Shown here: positions 1 to 10,432 of the stretch, piece by piece
Numbering within the stretch: position 1 is the stretch's first letter
Layout: every line of letters starts with the position of its first letter
Notes under the pieces: model-generated
What the model was told of the DNA's origin: nothing
Database searches by the model: none
The model's input: only the letters and a program-made list of their open reading frames with translations
Translations under genes and position numbers: made by a program
Assembly: GCF_032118995.1 (NCBI RefSeq)
Contig: NC_092650.1
Location: 12,710,001-12,774,000 of the forward strand
Direction: 5' to 3'
From: Asterias amurensis
Taxonomy: Eukaryota; Echinodermata; Asteroidea; Forcipulatida; Asteriidae
Length of the DNA stretch: 64,000 nt

Positions 1-29
1 ATTATTTCAAGTTTGGGGTAAACAAAGAA

Positions 30-130
30 AAATAGACTATAATGGGATTTGAACATGCGACCTCCTGATGATGAGCATGCTGCCGTTCACCTCTGATGTG
101 ATGTGAGCCAGTACATAAGTAAGATGGTTT
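30..130 (-). repeat. tRNA-derived SINE fragment
   Basis: On the minus strand the block ends with a B-box-like GTTCAAATCCC and has a weak A-box-like start, as in the 3' half of a tRNA-derived SINE head. It lies in the intron upstream of the first ATP9 exon. The anticodon stem and acceptor stem are not convincing, so it is a remnant and not a tRNA gene. Confidence 0.4.
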
Positions 131-294
131 TTGGGCATGTCTAGACCACTTCCTCTAAAAGACAAAATAATAATGTGGACAGAACACACCAATTCAAAAA
201 TGCAGACAGTTTTATTCTAAACATCACAATTAAAAGGACTAATCCTGGAGATGAGATAAACTGAGTCCTACTTTCTTTCTTCAATCCTTTTTAG

Positions 295-2330
295 GGTCGA
301 GAGCTTTCCTACAAGATGTTCTACCTCTGGGTTCTCATCAGTATCTTCCAAGGTGGTATCATCATGTATGGCGCCCTCTATCTCTTTGAAGGAGACTTCA
401 TTCATATTGTAGCCATCTCCTTTACATCGTTGGTTATTACCGAGCTTCTGATGGTAGCCTTGACAATACGTACCTGGCATTGGCTCATGCTAGTAGCGGA
501 GGTTCTGAGTATGGCTGCTTACATCATCTCATTGTTCGTCTTTGATAGTTACTTTGGTAAGGTTCATAACGAGGGAAACTATTTGCGACACTGTGCACTA
601 TTATACACATATTGACTGTCAACGAGGTAACTAGTATATGTCTATTCCCACGAGAGTCGAGGCCGAAGGCCGAGGGAAATGGGCCCCTCTTCTGGTCACT
701 CACAGGCCCGAGGGGGAATAGACGTACACTAGTTACCGAATTATGCCAGTCAATATGTGTTTTATAACACAGCTCGGTCCTAAATGTCAAATAAGAACAA
801 AAAAAGGAGTTTTGTAGTTGTTGTTCACGGTTAAAGTCAAGAGAGGGCTTTGTTACCGCGGGCACTATTTTCAAAGACTAGTGCCAGCTCTGGTACTATT
901 CCCGCAAAACACGCGCGCGTGATCACTAGCCTATATTAGTTCATCGTGACTGTGTTTCAGCCAACCAGAATACAGAACAAGCAAGAGGTATGTTATAAAA
1001 AGCAAAAGAACATCACTTGTACTATCACTTGTACCCTATACAGGGAGACAAATTACATGATATGTTTGGTATATGTATACAATGTACATGCTTATCATGA
1101 AACTTGATAACATTGAAAATTGTGTAGAAAGATGCATTCGTCAAGAGTGTCATTGAGGTCCATCATAATATGTCTTAAAAGATTTGGGTACTTATGTAAC
1201 ACAAAACACAATGTCCACAGATTAACATTTAAACTTACACTGTTGATGATAGTAAGGGGTCCCTTAAAATATTACTTACTAAGGTGCTGTAGTTTTTGAG
1301 AACTGAGTAAAGCAATGTCATGAAAATACATTTTTGCATGCTAAAATAATTTTTGTCTCAAGATCACTGAAACAATTTTTTTTTCATGACATTGTTTTAC
1401 TCATTCCTCAAAAAAGCACCTAAGTAAGTAACATATTAAGGTAAGCTTTCTACTATCATTATCTTCAAACTGTTTTTAAGTTTAGTGTAAATCTGTGGAC
1501 ATTGTGTTTTTGTCCTACAAAAAGTACATAGACCCTTTAAACTCCCACTGCTTGAGTCCTGCAATACATAATACCATGGAACACAAATGCAATTCTGTAT
1601 TTCACGAAATCTGAGAAAAGTGGGGTTGGTCCTAATTTTCCGGAATTCTTTAGGTATGAATGCACTTTTTAGAGAAAGTACATGAGTTTGTTTCCTTCCT
1701 AACCCTTCAATCAGTAAACATTCATATTGTGCAATTGTTGTTTCTTAGTTATTAAAGGCAGTGGACACTATTGGTAATTACTCAAACTAATTATTGGCAT
1801 AAAATCTTCCTTGGGGAGAGGTTAATGGTACAAAACATTGTGAGAAACGGCTCCCTCTGAAGTGGAGTAGTTTTCGAGAAAGAAGTAATTTTCCACGAAT
1901 TTGATTTCGAGACCTCAGATTTGGATCTTGAGGTCTCGAAATCAACCATCTAAACGCACACAAATTCGTGTGACAAGGGTGTTTTTTCTTTCATTATTAT
2001 CTCTCAACTTCGATGACCGATTGAGCTCAACTTTTCACAGGTTTGTTATTTTATGCATATATTGACATACACCAACTGTAAAGGCTAGTCTTTGACAATT
2101 ACCAGTAGTGTCCACTGCCTTTAAGTCCCTTTTGGATTTCTTTGTTGTTTCAAAGTTGATTCTCATGTTATTGTTTATCTATCTTGTTTACAGATCGCAA
2201 CTTCATCAAAACCTGGCCCTTCTGGTGGAAGGTAGTGATCATCACGCTCATTAGTTGTGTACCTCTCTATATCTTGAAATATCTACGCAAGAAGTTCAGT
2301 CCATCAACCTACTCTAAGCTGATTGAGTGA
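295..2330 (+). CDS. ATP9A/ATP9B-type P4-ATPase, last two coding exons (partial)
   Basis: These are C-terminal exons of a class-2 P4-ATPase of the ATP9/Neo1 group, multi-pass proteins of Golgi and endosomal membranes thought to flip phospholipids. Exon 1 (295-556) follows a tttttag acceptor, begins in phase 0 with GRELSYK and reads a membrane-helix region including [18 protein letters not shown] and [10 protein letters not shown], then [10 protein letters not shown]. It ends at gtaag in phase 1. Exon 2 (2194-2330) follows ttacag, resumes with [13 protein letters not shown] and ends SKLIE-TGA. The residues match my memory of the vertebrate ATP9A/B C terminus closely, including the TWHWLM and LKYLR segments. 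The window starts inside the gene, so the N-terminal domains, P-type motif and ATP-binding domain are missing. The 1.6-kb intron holds a hairpin element, a foldback and a TTAA MITE. Whether it is ATP9A or ATP9B cannot be decided; invertebrates usually have one gene. Confidence 0.93.
605..760. repeat. Long hairpin H-a with GCCGAAGGC core
   Basis: The outer arms at 605-618 and 747-760 and the inner arms at 627-649 and 714-737 are reverse complements. The centre holds GAGGCCGAAGGCCGAG, itself a palindrome. It lies in the ATP9 intron and is followed directly by a TATA-like box and E-box/CCAAT-like motifs (761-972), the same layout as the copies near 21, 30 and 49 kb. Confidence 0.75.
761..972 (-). 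mobile_element. Promoter-like mobile unit next to hairpin H-a
   Basis: Read on the minus strand the order is a CCAAT/ATTGG-type box (959-972, inverted), a GTGATCAC E-box-like palindrome (919-926), a TATA-like box (761-770), then the hairpin. That matches the order in the units at 21.1, 30.8 and 49.0 kb. Terminal repeats are not clear at this copy, so the limits are approximate and membership rests on architecture. Confidence 0.45.
1198..1545. mobile_element. Foldback MITE (CCACAGATT family)
   Basis: The left part reads CACAATGTCCACAGATT then CTTACACTG. The right part near 1480-1510 carries the inverse, ending GGACATTGTG. The arms are about 100 bp and imperfect. Related sequence occurs at 33575-33950 and 46440-46830, where the outer ends read TTAAAGGGTTTG. 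It sits in the ATP9 intron. Confidence 0.6.
1752..2124 (+). mobile_element. TTAA MITE, subfamily A (piggyBac-like)
   Basis: Starts TTAA-AGGCAGTGGACACTATT and ends with the inverse at a second TTAA, as expected of piggyBac-type TTAA target-site duplication. A central hairpin GATTTCGAGACCTCA / TGAGGTCTCGAAATC lies near 1900-1945. It carries no protein. It is 70 bp upstream of the last ATP9 exon. Confidence 0.85.
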
Positions 2331-3230
2331 TGTGTCTACAGTCATGTTGCAGACAAACATCATTCAGTGGTCAGGGTACCTTAGGGTTGGTCAGCGTACC
2401 TTAGGGTTGGTCGGGCTGTGGACACAGTTTATATATGAGCAAGTAACCAACTTGATATGGACTATAGTTAGTGTTTATGTATTATGATTATCAGGTATTG
2501 ACCCCTTGCACGCGCATCACACACGGCGACTGATGCCACGCTCACCATGTTGGTGGGCAGTTATGTTTACGTGTATTAACCCAGCGTCGCCTAAAATGCG
2601 CACTTCACTGCATAACGCACAGCATAGAGTTATATATAAAAACGCACAGTGAAATTGCCCACCAGTATGGCGCATTTTAAGATTTTTCTGATGATGACGT
2701 CAGGTGAAATGGGTCAATATATTTGTGTATGGATGGATTGCAATAGGCATCATCCTGAATTGTGCACGTGTGAAGAGCTACCATTGGCTGAGATTCCCTT
2801 AATAAGGGGTGAAGCCATGTAGTTTTGTTGTATATTATGTCTGAATATTTACTATTTAACAAGTTTATGGAATGCAATAACAATATACATGTAGTAAGAA
2901 AATGAAGTTTGGTTCAAACATGTCAACTTTTATTCTAAGCTGTAACTGTTGTATATTTGATTTAAGCTATTGATGTGAAGATGCTTTCTATTAACATGCC
3001 TTCTTGTGTCATATTCTACACACTAAAATCAATCAATTTAACAAAACTATGAAAATATATAAACCATGACATGAAATGTCAAAGAGTTTATTTATTTATT
3101 TCAATGCTGGTGCCTGTATAGCATATATAGTATATAAACCACTCTATCGATATTGTATGTAGCTTTTAAATGTGATTACATGCATTTATTATGTCACATT
3201 ATAGAAGCATATACAGGCTCTCTATGCGCT
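2331..3230 (+). other. Probable start of ATP9 3' UTR and downstream DNA
   Basis: No ORF is convincing. There is an imperfect foldback at 2548-2700 (inverted TGGTGGGCA arms, TTCACTG inside) containing GCATAGAGTTATATA, also the terminus of the MITE at 16199. A short GGTCAGGGTACCTTAG duplication lies at 2371-2410. No clear AATAAA was found here. A cleaner poly(A)-like site is far downstream at 8909. Confidence 0.35.
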
Positions 3231-3233
3231 ATT

Positions 3234-3530
3234 AAAGGAACAGTCGAGTTGGGTCGGTCGAGTTGGTATTTGGAAAGCGTTTGTAACCGTTTGTTATAAA
3301 ATGACTATGGTTAGAAAGATGTCAAAAATTTGACTCCCATAAATGGCCGATGATGTTAGCTTGCGACGTAAAAGGAAACCGTGCTATTTTGAGTGATATA
3401 TGTACGTGTGTGGATCATTATATTCTACTTTTAAATCATCTTTCAAACCATATGCATTCGATAACAAACGGTTACAAATGCTTTGTATAGACCAACTCGT
3501 CCGATCCAAGGCAACGTGTTCCTCTTACAT
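3234..3530. mobile_element. MITE, AACGGTTACAAA family
   Basis: Left end: ATTAAAGGAACAGTCGAGTT and AACCGTTTGTTATAAAATG. Right end: the inverse, AACAAACGGTTACAAATG then CAACTCGTCCGATCC. A second, better copy is at 42570-42936. The diverged tandem array at 48.1-51.1 kb appears related through its CATCTTTCCAA and ATAACAA segments. Confidence 0.65.
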
Positions 3531-3777
3531 TAGAATAATGCCTACATCTGTAAGAAACTCTCTCTAGAGGGAGTGAGTAACTGAGGGGCTCATGTAAATA
3601 ACAAATTAAACATCAACACTGAACAGCATGCTGAAGGGTGTGTGGCCCATCTCCTTACAGCGCTATACAATGTAAACAATTTTCCTTCCTTCCCTTGGTA
3701 TTAATGGAAAATAAAATAAAATAAAATGTTGGCTTGAGCTGCCCTCCCCCCCCCCCTTGGGTTCGGCACTGGTCATG

Positions 3778-3909
3778 ATAATCTGGTTGGTGTATAGTGG
3801 TATCTTGCCTCGCCTCCCACCTCTTTGTGGATTAGGTTTTCAGTCCACACCTGACTGTCTGGGTTTTCCCTTGAATAATTCCCCCAGGTTTTCCTCCCAC
3901 ATCTAAAAC
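3778..3909 (-). repeat. Dispersed repeat, inverse of 36050-36195
   Basis: The text around CCTCCCACCTCTTTGTGG, TTTTCAGTCC and GGTTTTCCTCCCACATCT is the reverse complement of the 36.05-36.20 kb block (GATGTGGGAGGAAAAC and GGGACTGAAAACC). A poly-C run (3744-3755) and an (AAAAT)n-like tract (3708-3728) lie just upstream. Confidence 0.5.
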
Positions 3910-4247
3910 TTAAAGGGAAGGTACACGTTTGGTAATTACTCAAATATTAACTTACAAACTTACTTGGTAACGAGCATTGCAGAGCTGTGAATGGGAAACG
4001 ACTCCCTCTAGTGTAGCATAGTTTTGAGAAAGAGGTAATTTCTCACTAAAATATTTAAAGATTCTATCTGGAAGTCTTTTATTCCTATCTGAAAGCCCCG
4101 AAAATTTGCCCAACAAGGGTGTTTTTTCTGTCATCATTTTCTCGCAACTTCAATGACTAATTGAGCCCAAATTTTATAGTTATGATGGGATACACCAAGT
4201 TAGAACACTGGTCTTTGACAATTACCAAACGTGTACAGTGCCTTTAA
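3910..4247 (+). mobile_element. TTAA MITE, subfamily B
   Basis: Ends: TTAAAGGGAAGGTACACGTT and the inverse GTACAGTGCCTTTAA. Compared with subfamily A, the TIR reads GGTACACGTTTGGTAATTAC. The centre has a different, partly decayed palindrome (CTATCTGGAAGTCTTTTATT). Confidence 0.8.
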
Positions 4248-4934
4248 GCTGCGGCCTTTATTGTCCTTGGCTTCACAACCAGAATTCATAACGGATTAAA
4301 TAACTGGGCTGACATGTATTATTATATTACAGTGGACAATCTGGTTTCCTTTGCTTGTTGAAGGAATGTACAGGACTTGTACTGTCGATTGTGTAAACTA
4401 AATATAATGCAAATATGGAACAATCAAATGTACATGTATGGCAGTAACAAATAGTAGCAAAAATACATGTACATATGCCTAAATTGCACTTCCAGGAAGA
4501 TTAACAAGTTATTAACTAATTAAATGTGTTTGTCATTCTCAGTCCTGATAACATTCAACTCTTCAATATCTAGCTATTTAACACATAATTACTTCAGTAT
4601 CTCTACAGTTTAACCTAACTGTCGTAAACATTAGTTTATTAATAATAAATAGTTGTTATTTAAAATAAATATATGCTTGATTAGTAGGAAGGTAGAATTG
4701 TAAATAAGTATATAATACTACAAAAAAGAAAACAAAATGGTGGACATGATTAACTTCGGAAGCTCTCAGCCGAGCCATGGTTAGTACATAGCCACTCAAC
4801 ATATGGTGAGTGCCTCAAATGGTGCCCTCGTAAAGAGGGGCTCCAAGCCAAGGTCAAGTTCAGTTTTATGGTGCACTCATTTTCCCATAAATTAAGTCCT
4901 CGTGCAGGTGGGGGAAATTTACAAGTCTCTAACC

Positions 4935-5293
4935 TTAAAGGCAAGGTACACATTTGGTAATTACTCAAAACAAATATTACCTTAAAAACTGACTTGGTAA
5001 TGAGCATTGGAGAGCTCTTTATAGTATAAAACATTGTTGAAAACGGCTCCCTCTGAAGTAACGTAGTTTTTGAGAAAGAGGTAATTTCTCACTAAAATAA
5101 TGGAAGACTTCTAGCTAGAAAGCACACAAATTCGTCCAACAAGGGTGTTTTTTTCAGTCATCATTTTCTCGCAACTTCGTTGACCAATTGAGCCAAATTT
5201 TCACAGGCTTGTTATTTTATGCTTATGATGGGATGCACCAAGTGATGAGAAGACTGGTCTTTAACAGTTACCAAACGTGTACCTTTCCTTTAA
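4935..5293 (+). mobile_element. TTAA MITE, subfamily B
   Basis: TTAAAGGCAAGGTACACATT at the left and ACGTGTACCTTTCCTTTAA at the right. The central short palindrome is GACTTCTAGCTAGAAAGC. About 690 bp downstream of the preceding subfamily B copy, in the same orientation. Confidence 0.8.
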
Positions 5294-5339
5294 GTTAAAT
5301 TGTTGTTAAATGTCATGATGTTTATTCTCAATAAAAACT

Positions 5340-5405
5340 ACAAGTGAAACTGACTAACAATCTAGCCCTATGTTGGTGGTCTCCCTATTTTGACAATATC
5401 TTTGA
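5340..5405 (-). repeat. tRNA-SINE fragment (GGCTAGATAGCTC family)
   Basis: Matches the head of the SINE at 31828 in inverse orientation, up to GACCACCAACATAGGGCTAG. Only the 5' end is present. Confidence 0.4.
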
Positions 5406-5597
5406 TCCTGGGTGCATACAAAACAAATGGGTCTGTACATTTCCGTAATGGATGGTTATGCCAGTCAATTTCAATGCCTTTGTTATTTTTACAGACCATA
5501 GGCCTATACATGTAATTTGAAGTCTGACATCAACGTTTTGTATGTTGACAAAAATTGCACTGGAAGGGTTTTAAACACAGGCATATGTTAATATTGT

Positions 5598-5975
5598 GTC
5601 CGCCCGATAGTCCGAAGGTCCGTTTGTCCGAAGGTTCAATAGTCCGAAGGTTCGATAGTCCGAAGGTTCGATAGTCCGAATGCACAAATTTCACATAACA
5701 GGGGGTTCATTAGTCCAAAAATTAAACAGGGTTCGTTAATCCGAACAATTGATGCGATAGTCCGAAGGTTTTTTTAGTCCGAAGGTTTATTATTCCAAAG
5801 GTTTATTGATCCGAAGGTTCACTGGTCCGAAGGTTCGGTAGTCCGAATCGGCAATAAGGTCTGATAGTCCGAATCTATGATCAAACCTTATTGTCAATTT
5901 GGACTATCGGACCATACTGTAAATTCGGACTATTGAACCTTTGGACTATCGAACCTTACTTCGGACTATCGAGCT
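5598..5975. repeat. AGTCCGAAGGTTCG foldback array
   Basis: About fifteen irregular copies of AGTCCGAAGGTTCGAT run from 5610 to 5860. From about 5890 the same motif continues in inverse orientation (TTCGGACTATCGAACC). The block is therefore a large inverted repeat made of tandem units. It has no coding potential. Confidence 0.8.
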
Positions 5976-6257
5976 GTAACTATTAATATGAGGTTAGAGA
6001 CTTTTCCTCGTTTTCGTGAAGACTTTGTCCATTGGAATAAAGTGAATATTTGGGGTTTGGAGCCCCTCTTTAGAGATAGTGGAATGTAAATGATTAGATG
6101 TGAGCAAGGTGTTTCTGGTTTGTTAATATGTACATTGTAGACTAAATGTTCATATGTAGTAATCTTATTACATAAACCATGGAGGTAATTCTACCTCCAT
6201 GCATAAACCCTACACACTGAATACTAATAGTTCAAGGTTTCAATAGACCCCTTGCTC

Positions 6258-6611
6258 TCTCACTGGGGTCAAAAAGCGCCCTCACTGGGGTCAAAAAGCG
6301 CCCTCACTGTGGTCAAAAAGTGCCCTCTCTGGGGTCAAAAAGCACCCTCACTGGGGTCAAAAAGCACCCTCACTGGGGTCAAAAAGCGCCCTCACTGGGG
6401 TCAGAAAGCGCCCTCACTGGGGTCAAAAAGCGCCCTCACTGGGCTCAAAAAGCGCCCTCACTGGACTCAAAAAGCGCCCTCACAGGGCTCAAAAAGCGCC
6501 CTCACTGGGCTCAAAAAGCGCCCTCACTGGGGTCAAAAAGCGCCCTCACTGGGGTCAAAAAGCGCCCTCACTGGAGTCAAAAAGCGCCCTCACTAGGGTC
6601 AAAAAGCGAGG
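6258..6611. repeat. 22-bp minisatellite, about 16 copies
   Basis: Unit CACTGGGGTCAAAAAGCGCC plus two bases, with few substitutions. Because 22 is not a multiple of 3, all three frames pass through the same unit, which creates long spurious ORFs on the plus strand (6252-6646). Conservation is high, so the expansion is probably recent. Confidence 0.9.
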
Positions 6612-7619
6612 CAAATGATTGGACGATAGCTATTCTTTGTGCGTGAAAACATGCGCGTCATTGTAGCGTTTCGCGTTGCAAGGGGTCTATTGAAAATACA
6701 GCAAACATTTTAAGTTGACAACAAAAATAGTTACATATCTTCTTTTTGTGCCTCATTTTGACTTGTTCAATGTAAATATGAAGTAACTGATACATGTATG
6801 TGTGACAAGTTTATTTATTTAAAATAGCGTTCTTGATAGATACGACCTGCATAAGTAATTTATGAAAAGTTCGTTCATGAATTCATGAATGAAGTTGAAA
6901 GATAAGTGTGAGCATTCAGTTGACAAAAGGTGTGAGGTCAGGTTATTGGCTGTAGTAGCATTGTGAAGGGGATAACACAAATGAAAAACCACATAATGGT
7001 CTGGGCAGTGAATCACAGTAAAGTGGCTCAAGGGAAGCTCATTACAACAAAGTGTTTCAATCAGATACACTCTAACTTATAGTGGGTTCATGATTTATTA
7101 AAAAAATTATTGAAACGATTACTAGTCTCTATATATGTATTTTCTTACGCAGAACATCTGTTATCACTGTAAACCTAACAACTGACTTGTGGTTTATGTT
7201 GATTACGTGGTTTACTGGTTCATGTAGGGTGTATAGCATTAATTTACCAAACTACAGACTGCATGAGTGGAATGGGACCTTTTGTTCTCTTTTTCTTATA
7301 CTGTTATAATAACTCTGCAACATACGATTAGTCAATTTCCCTAGTAGCTTATTACTTGATTATATTATGTATTGATTTTTTACATACTAACTATTAAGAA
7401 GTTGGAAAACTGCATAGGTGTTTGTAACATTCTTTAATTTTAAATTCACTGTTCTTATAGAAACTGAATGTTCAGTTTTCTGACTAAAAACAAAACCTTC
7501 AAATTTAGTGAATAATGAAACCGATGGATTTTATTTAGATAAAAGAGTAGTGAGAATTAAGTACATACCATGCATCATTTTTGTGTGTTTTAACATATTA
7601 GTTAACAAGACAACTAGTT

Positions 7620-7865
7620 GATATGGAAAGTTTTGCCGTTCCACCATGTAATGACTATCTCTTGGTGAGTGGGGTGATTCTGAAAAGAACCGTTGGTTTC
7701 AACTCAACGCTTCGATCAGTATGCTCTGATTTCTCCAGAAGACGATCAGAGCATACTGAAACGTCAAGTTGAAACCAACGGTTTCTAAAAAAAAAAAAAA
7801 AAAAAAAACCCAACTCATTAAGAGATAGTCATTTCATGGTGTTACCTCAAACCTTTCCATATCGT
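7620..7865. mobile_element. Large foldback (AACCGTTGGTTTCAA family)
   Basis: The outer arms GATATGGAAAG...TGACTATCTC and the inverse, and the inner arms ACCGTTGGTTTCAACTCAACG with GATCAGTATGCTCTGAT and its inverse, form one hairpin of more than 100 bp per arm. The centre is TTCTCCAGAAGACG. A 23-bp poly-A run at 7786-7808 interrupts the right arm. A single-arm relative lies at 10270-10432. Confidence 0.8.
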
Positions 7866-7961
7866 ATTTCCACCATGCAAAGTTTCAAATCCTACTTATG
7901 TAAGACAACTATTATGGCACATTATCTATTCTATATACATGTATATTGCATACATTCTTCC

Positions 7962-8350
7962 TTAAAGGCAGTGGACACTTGGTAATTACCCAAAATAATT
8001 ATTAGCATAAAACTTTACTTGTTAACGAGTAATGGGGAGAGGTTAATGTTATAAATCATTGTGAGAAACGGCTCCCTCTGAAGTGCCATAGTTTTCAAGA
8101 AAGAAGTAATTTTCCACGAAGTTGATTTCAAGACCTCGGATTTAGAACTTGAGGTCTCGAAATCAAGCATCTGAACGCACACAACTTCGTGTGACAAGGG
8201 TGTTTTTTTTTTCTTTCATTATTATCACGCAACTTCGACAACCGATTGAGCTCAAATTTTCACAGGTTTAACATTTTATGCATAATGTTGAGATACACCA
8301 AGTGAGAAGACTGATCTTTGACAATTTCCAAGAGTGTCCACTGTCTTTAA
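7962..8350 (+). mobile_element. TTAA MITE, subfamily A
   Basis: TTAAAGGCAGTGGACACTTG at the left, TGTCCACTGTCTTTAA at the right, with the central GAGACCTCGG / TTGAGGTCTC hairpin at about 8120-8163. Confidence 0.85.
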
Positions 8351-10269
8351 CAGTGGTTCGCTGGCCAAATGTCAGCCAAAACACCTCAGGACTATTAGTT
8401 ACAATTCTCTGCAAGTGGTCCTGATGGCTAGTTCAGTGTACAAGCTACCTGGTCTTTCTGTCCAGTCCTGAAAAAGGTTAAGGGCGAACCCTGTCCAAGG
8501 AATATTGTTTGTGATACCAACTGAACCATAATTCTTTATAACAAGAAGTACATGTATATGCTAACACTTAACAAATGGTTGCAATGTTATGGAGGTTATT
8601 CTAATACTACTGAAATTAAAGAGCTCTTGCCCTTTATTCAAATAATTTATTCAAATGTAATTATATTTATGAATTGAATGTCTGTCATCTAATTTTGTTG
8701 TATTCCCGATAAGTAAACACAACTAAAGAACAAGCACTTATTCCAGAATCTTAGTTATACCAAATAACTATAATTAGTAAGGTTTTGTTGTGTTTTAGGT
8801 TTAGTTTAATGGAGATGTATTGTACAGGTTAACTGGTTACGGCTTATTATTAATGTTCAAGATAGTTTCTTGTGATTGCACTGTGTGGTGTGCAACTACC
8901 AGCATACCAATAAAATAAAGCTTGTGTTTAATTCAGTTCATAAGCCTCAATTGTTGGTGGCTGATTTGCAGAAGTAATGTCTGGGGAAATTTACCGTACA
9001 AAAGTCATTTCTGATCAAATGTCTGACTACACACAAAGTGGGTAACTCCCTCAGCCACTGGAAATTGGAAAGAGTTCTCATACTTAATTCCTTATTTCAA
9101 CCAGGTAAACTAAACCAATCTTTATTTCTTCATTCAGTGAAAGTGCAGGGAGGTTGATACTTGTCGATAAAAATCACGAGTGAATTTAAAACAGCAACTA
9201 GTTTGATTAGAATATAGAAACAATGTACTGGTGAAAAGGGAAGGACTCACCATCAAAATCACACTCAGTTTGACTGAAGACTATTATCAGCACAATTCTA
9301 TAATCAGCACAATAACTGGTGCCAGTTCGATATTTGTTTATCTTGTTGAGTAAGAATTTCCAAATACATGCATTTCCAAATACAAATAACAACTGAATCA
9401 CAGTCAATCTAAGACAATGTTTCACAACTTCAGGGCAATGTTTGTGAATCCATTCCCGCATGAGTTGAACACCATAGCTGTAAATATTACAGTATTCTGT
9501 ACTCAGTGGTTCATGGGAACGGTTTAGGATATAAGAATTGACAAATTGATAAAGAATAGGATGTAGCTATCAATAAACCAAAACTTAATTAAGTTATTTA
9601 CTAGAAGTCTCCACACGTGTCATGTATGCTACCTTATCTTGTAACATGGGTATGTGCTCTAATATTAATATTATACTGCTTGACAACATTTTAAGAATTG
9701 AAAAATGCTTCTAAAAAGAATGATTGATTGGCAATTAATATCATCTTAGCAGATGATGTGAAATTATATTCAGTAATCACTTGTTTCCTTGTATTTTAGT
9801 CAGACCCTAAACCAAGAATCCCAAAGCATCAAGTGTAGACCATGTAACCTTTTTACACTAAAGAAAATGACTGTGTACAACCAGGGATATTTTGTGTCAT
9901 AATTTCCGCATAAATTCAAGAGCTAAGCTATACTTTTCTTAATATAATAAGTTTATCAGAATCAAACAATGCAATTTCCGTATAAAAATAATAGTATCTG
10001 CTCCCTTTGGGCTGTGTACAAATTATGGCTTGCTCTGTGATGTCACAGTTACATGGTCTAGACTACTATAGGGCCTCCAATAGACCTTTCCGTTGTTGAT
10101 TAACAAACCCCAACCCCGGCTGGTGGTATGGATTGCCGAATGTCAGCCAAACTTTCAATTGAGTTGACAGATGTTCTGACTATAAGTTCAACATTTTCTG
10201 CAAACTTTCAACTAAATAATAATCTCCCATAGTAATGTTTTTAACATACTCAGCACTATGATTTGAAAC
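8351..10269. other. No gene seen; possible poly(A) signal at 8909
   Basis: I see no gene or repeat I can name. AATAAAATAAAG at 8909-8920, followed by GT/T-rich sequence, resembles a plus-strand cleavage/polyadenylation site. It could end a very long ATP9 3' UTR or an unrelated transcript; this is only a suggestion. Confidence 0.3.
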
Positions 10270-10432
10270 TTAGCATGGTGGAAATACAATATAGAAAGGT
10301 TTGCAGTAACACCATGCAATGATAATCTCTAAATGAGTCAGGGTGGTTCCGAAAAGAACCATTGGTTTCAGCTCGACGTTTCAATCAGTATCCTCTGATC
10401 ATCTTCTGGAGAAAGCAGAAGTGAATCCACTA
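10270..10432 (+). repeat. Single arm of the AACCGTTGGTTTCAA foldback
   Basis: Corresponds to the 7620-7865 element (CACCATG, GATAATCTCT, GAACCATTGGTTTCAGCTCG, GATCATCTTCTGGAG), but only one arm is present and no inverse arm follows. Confidence 0.6.

Noticed and set aside
524..874. 116-codon minus-strand ORF across the ATP9 exon end
   Set aside because: Antisense to a confident exon and then runs through the hairpin unit; no motif.
6252..6646. Two overlapping 108-114-codon ORFs with a repetitive SALTGVKKRPHW-type peptide
   Set aside because: They are frame readings of a 22-bp minisatellite; every frame is open because the unit lacks stops.
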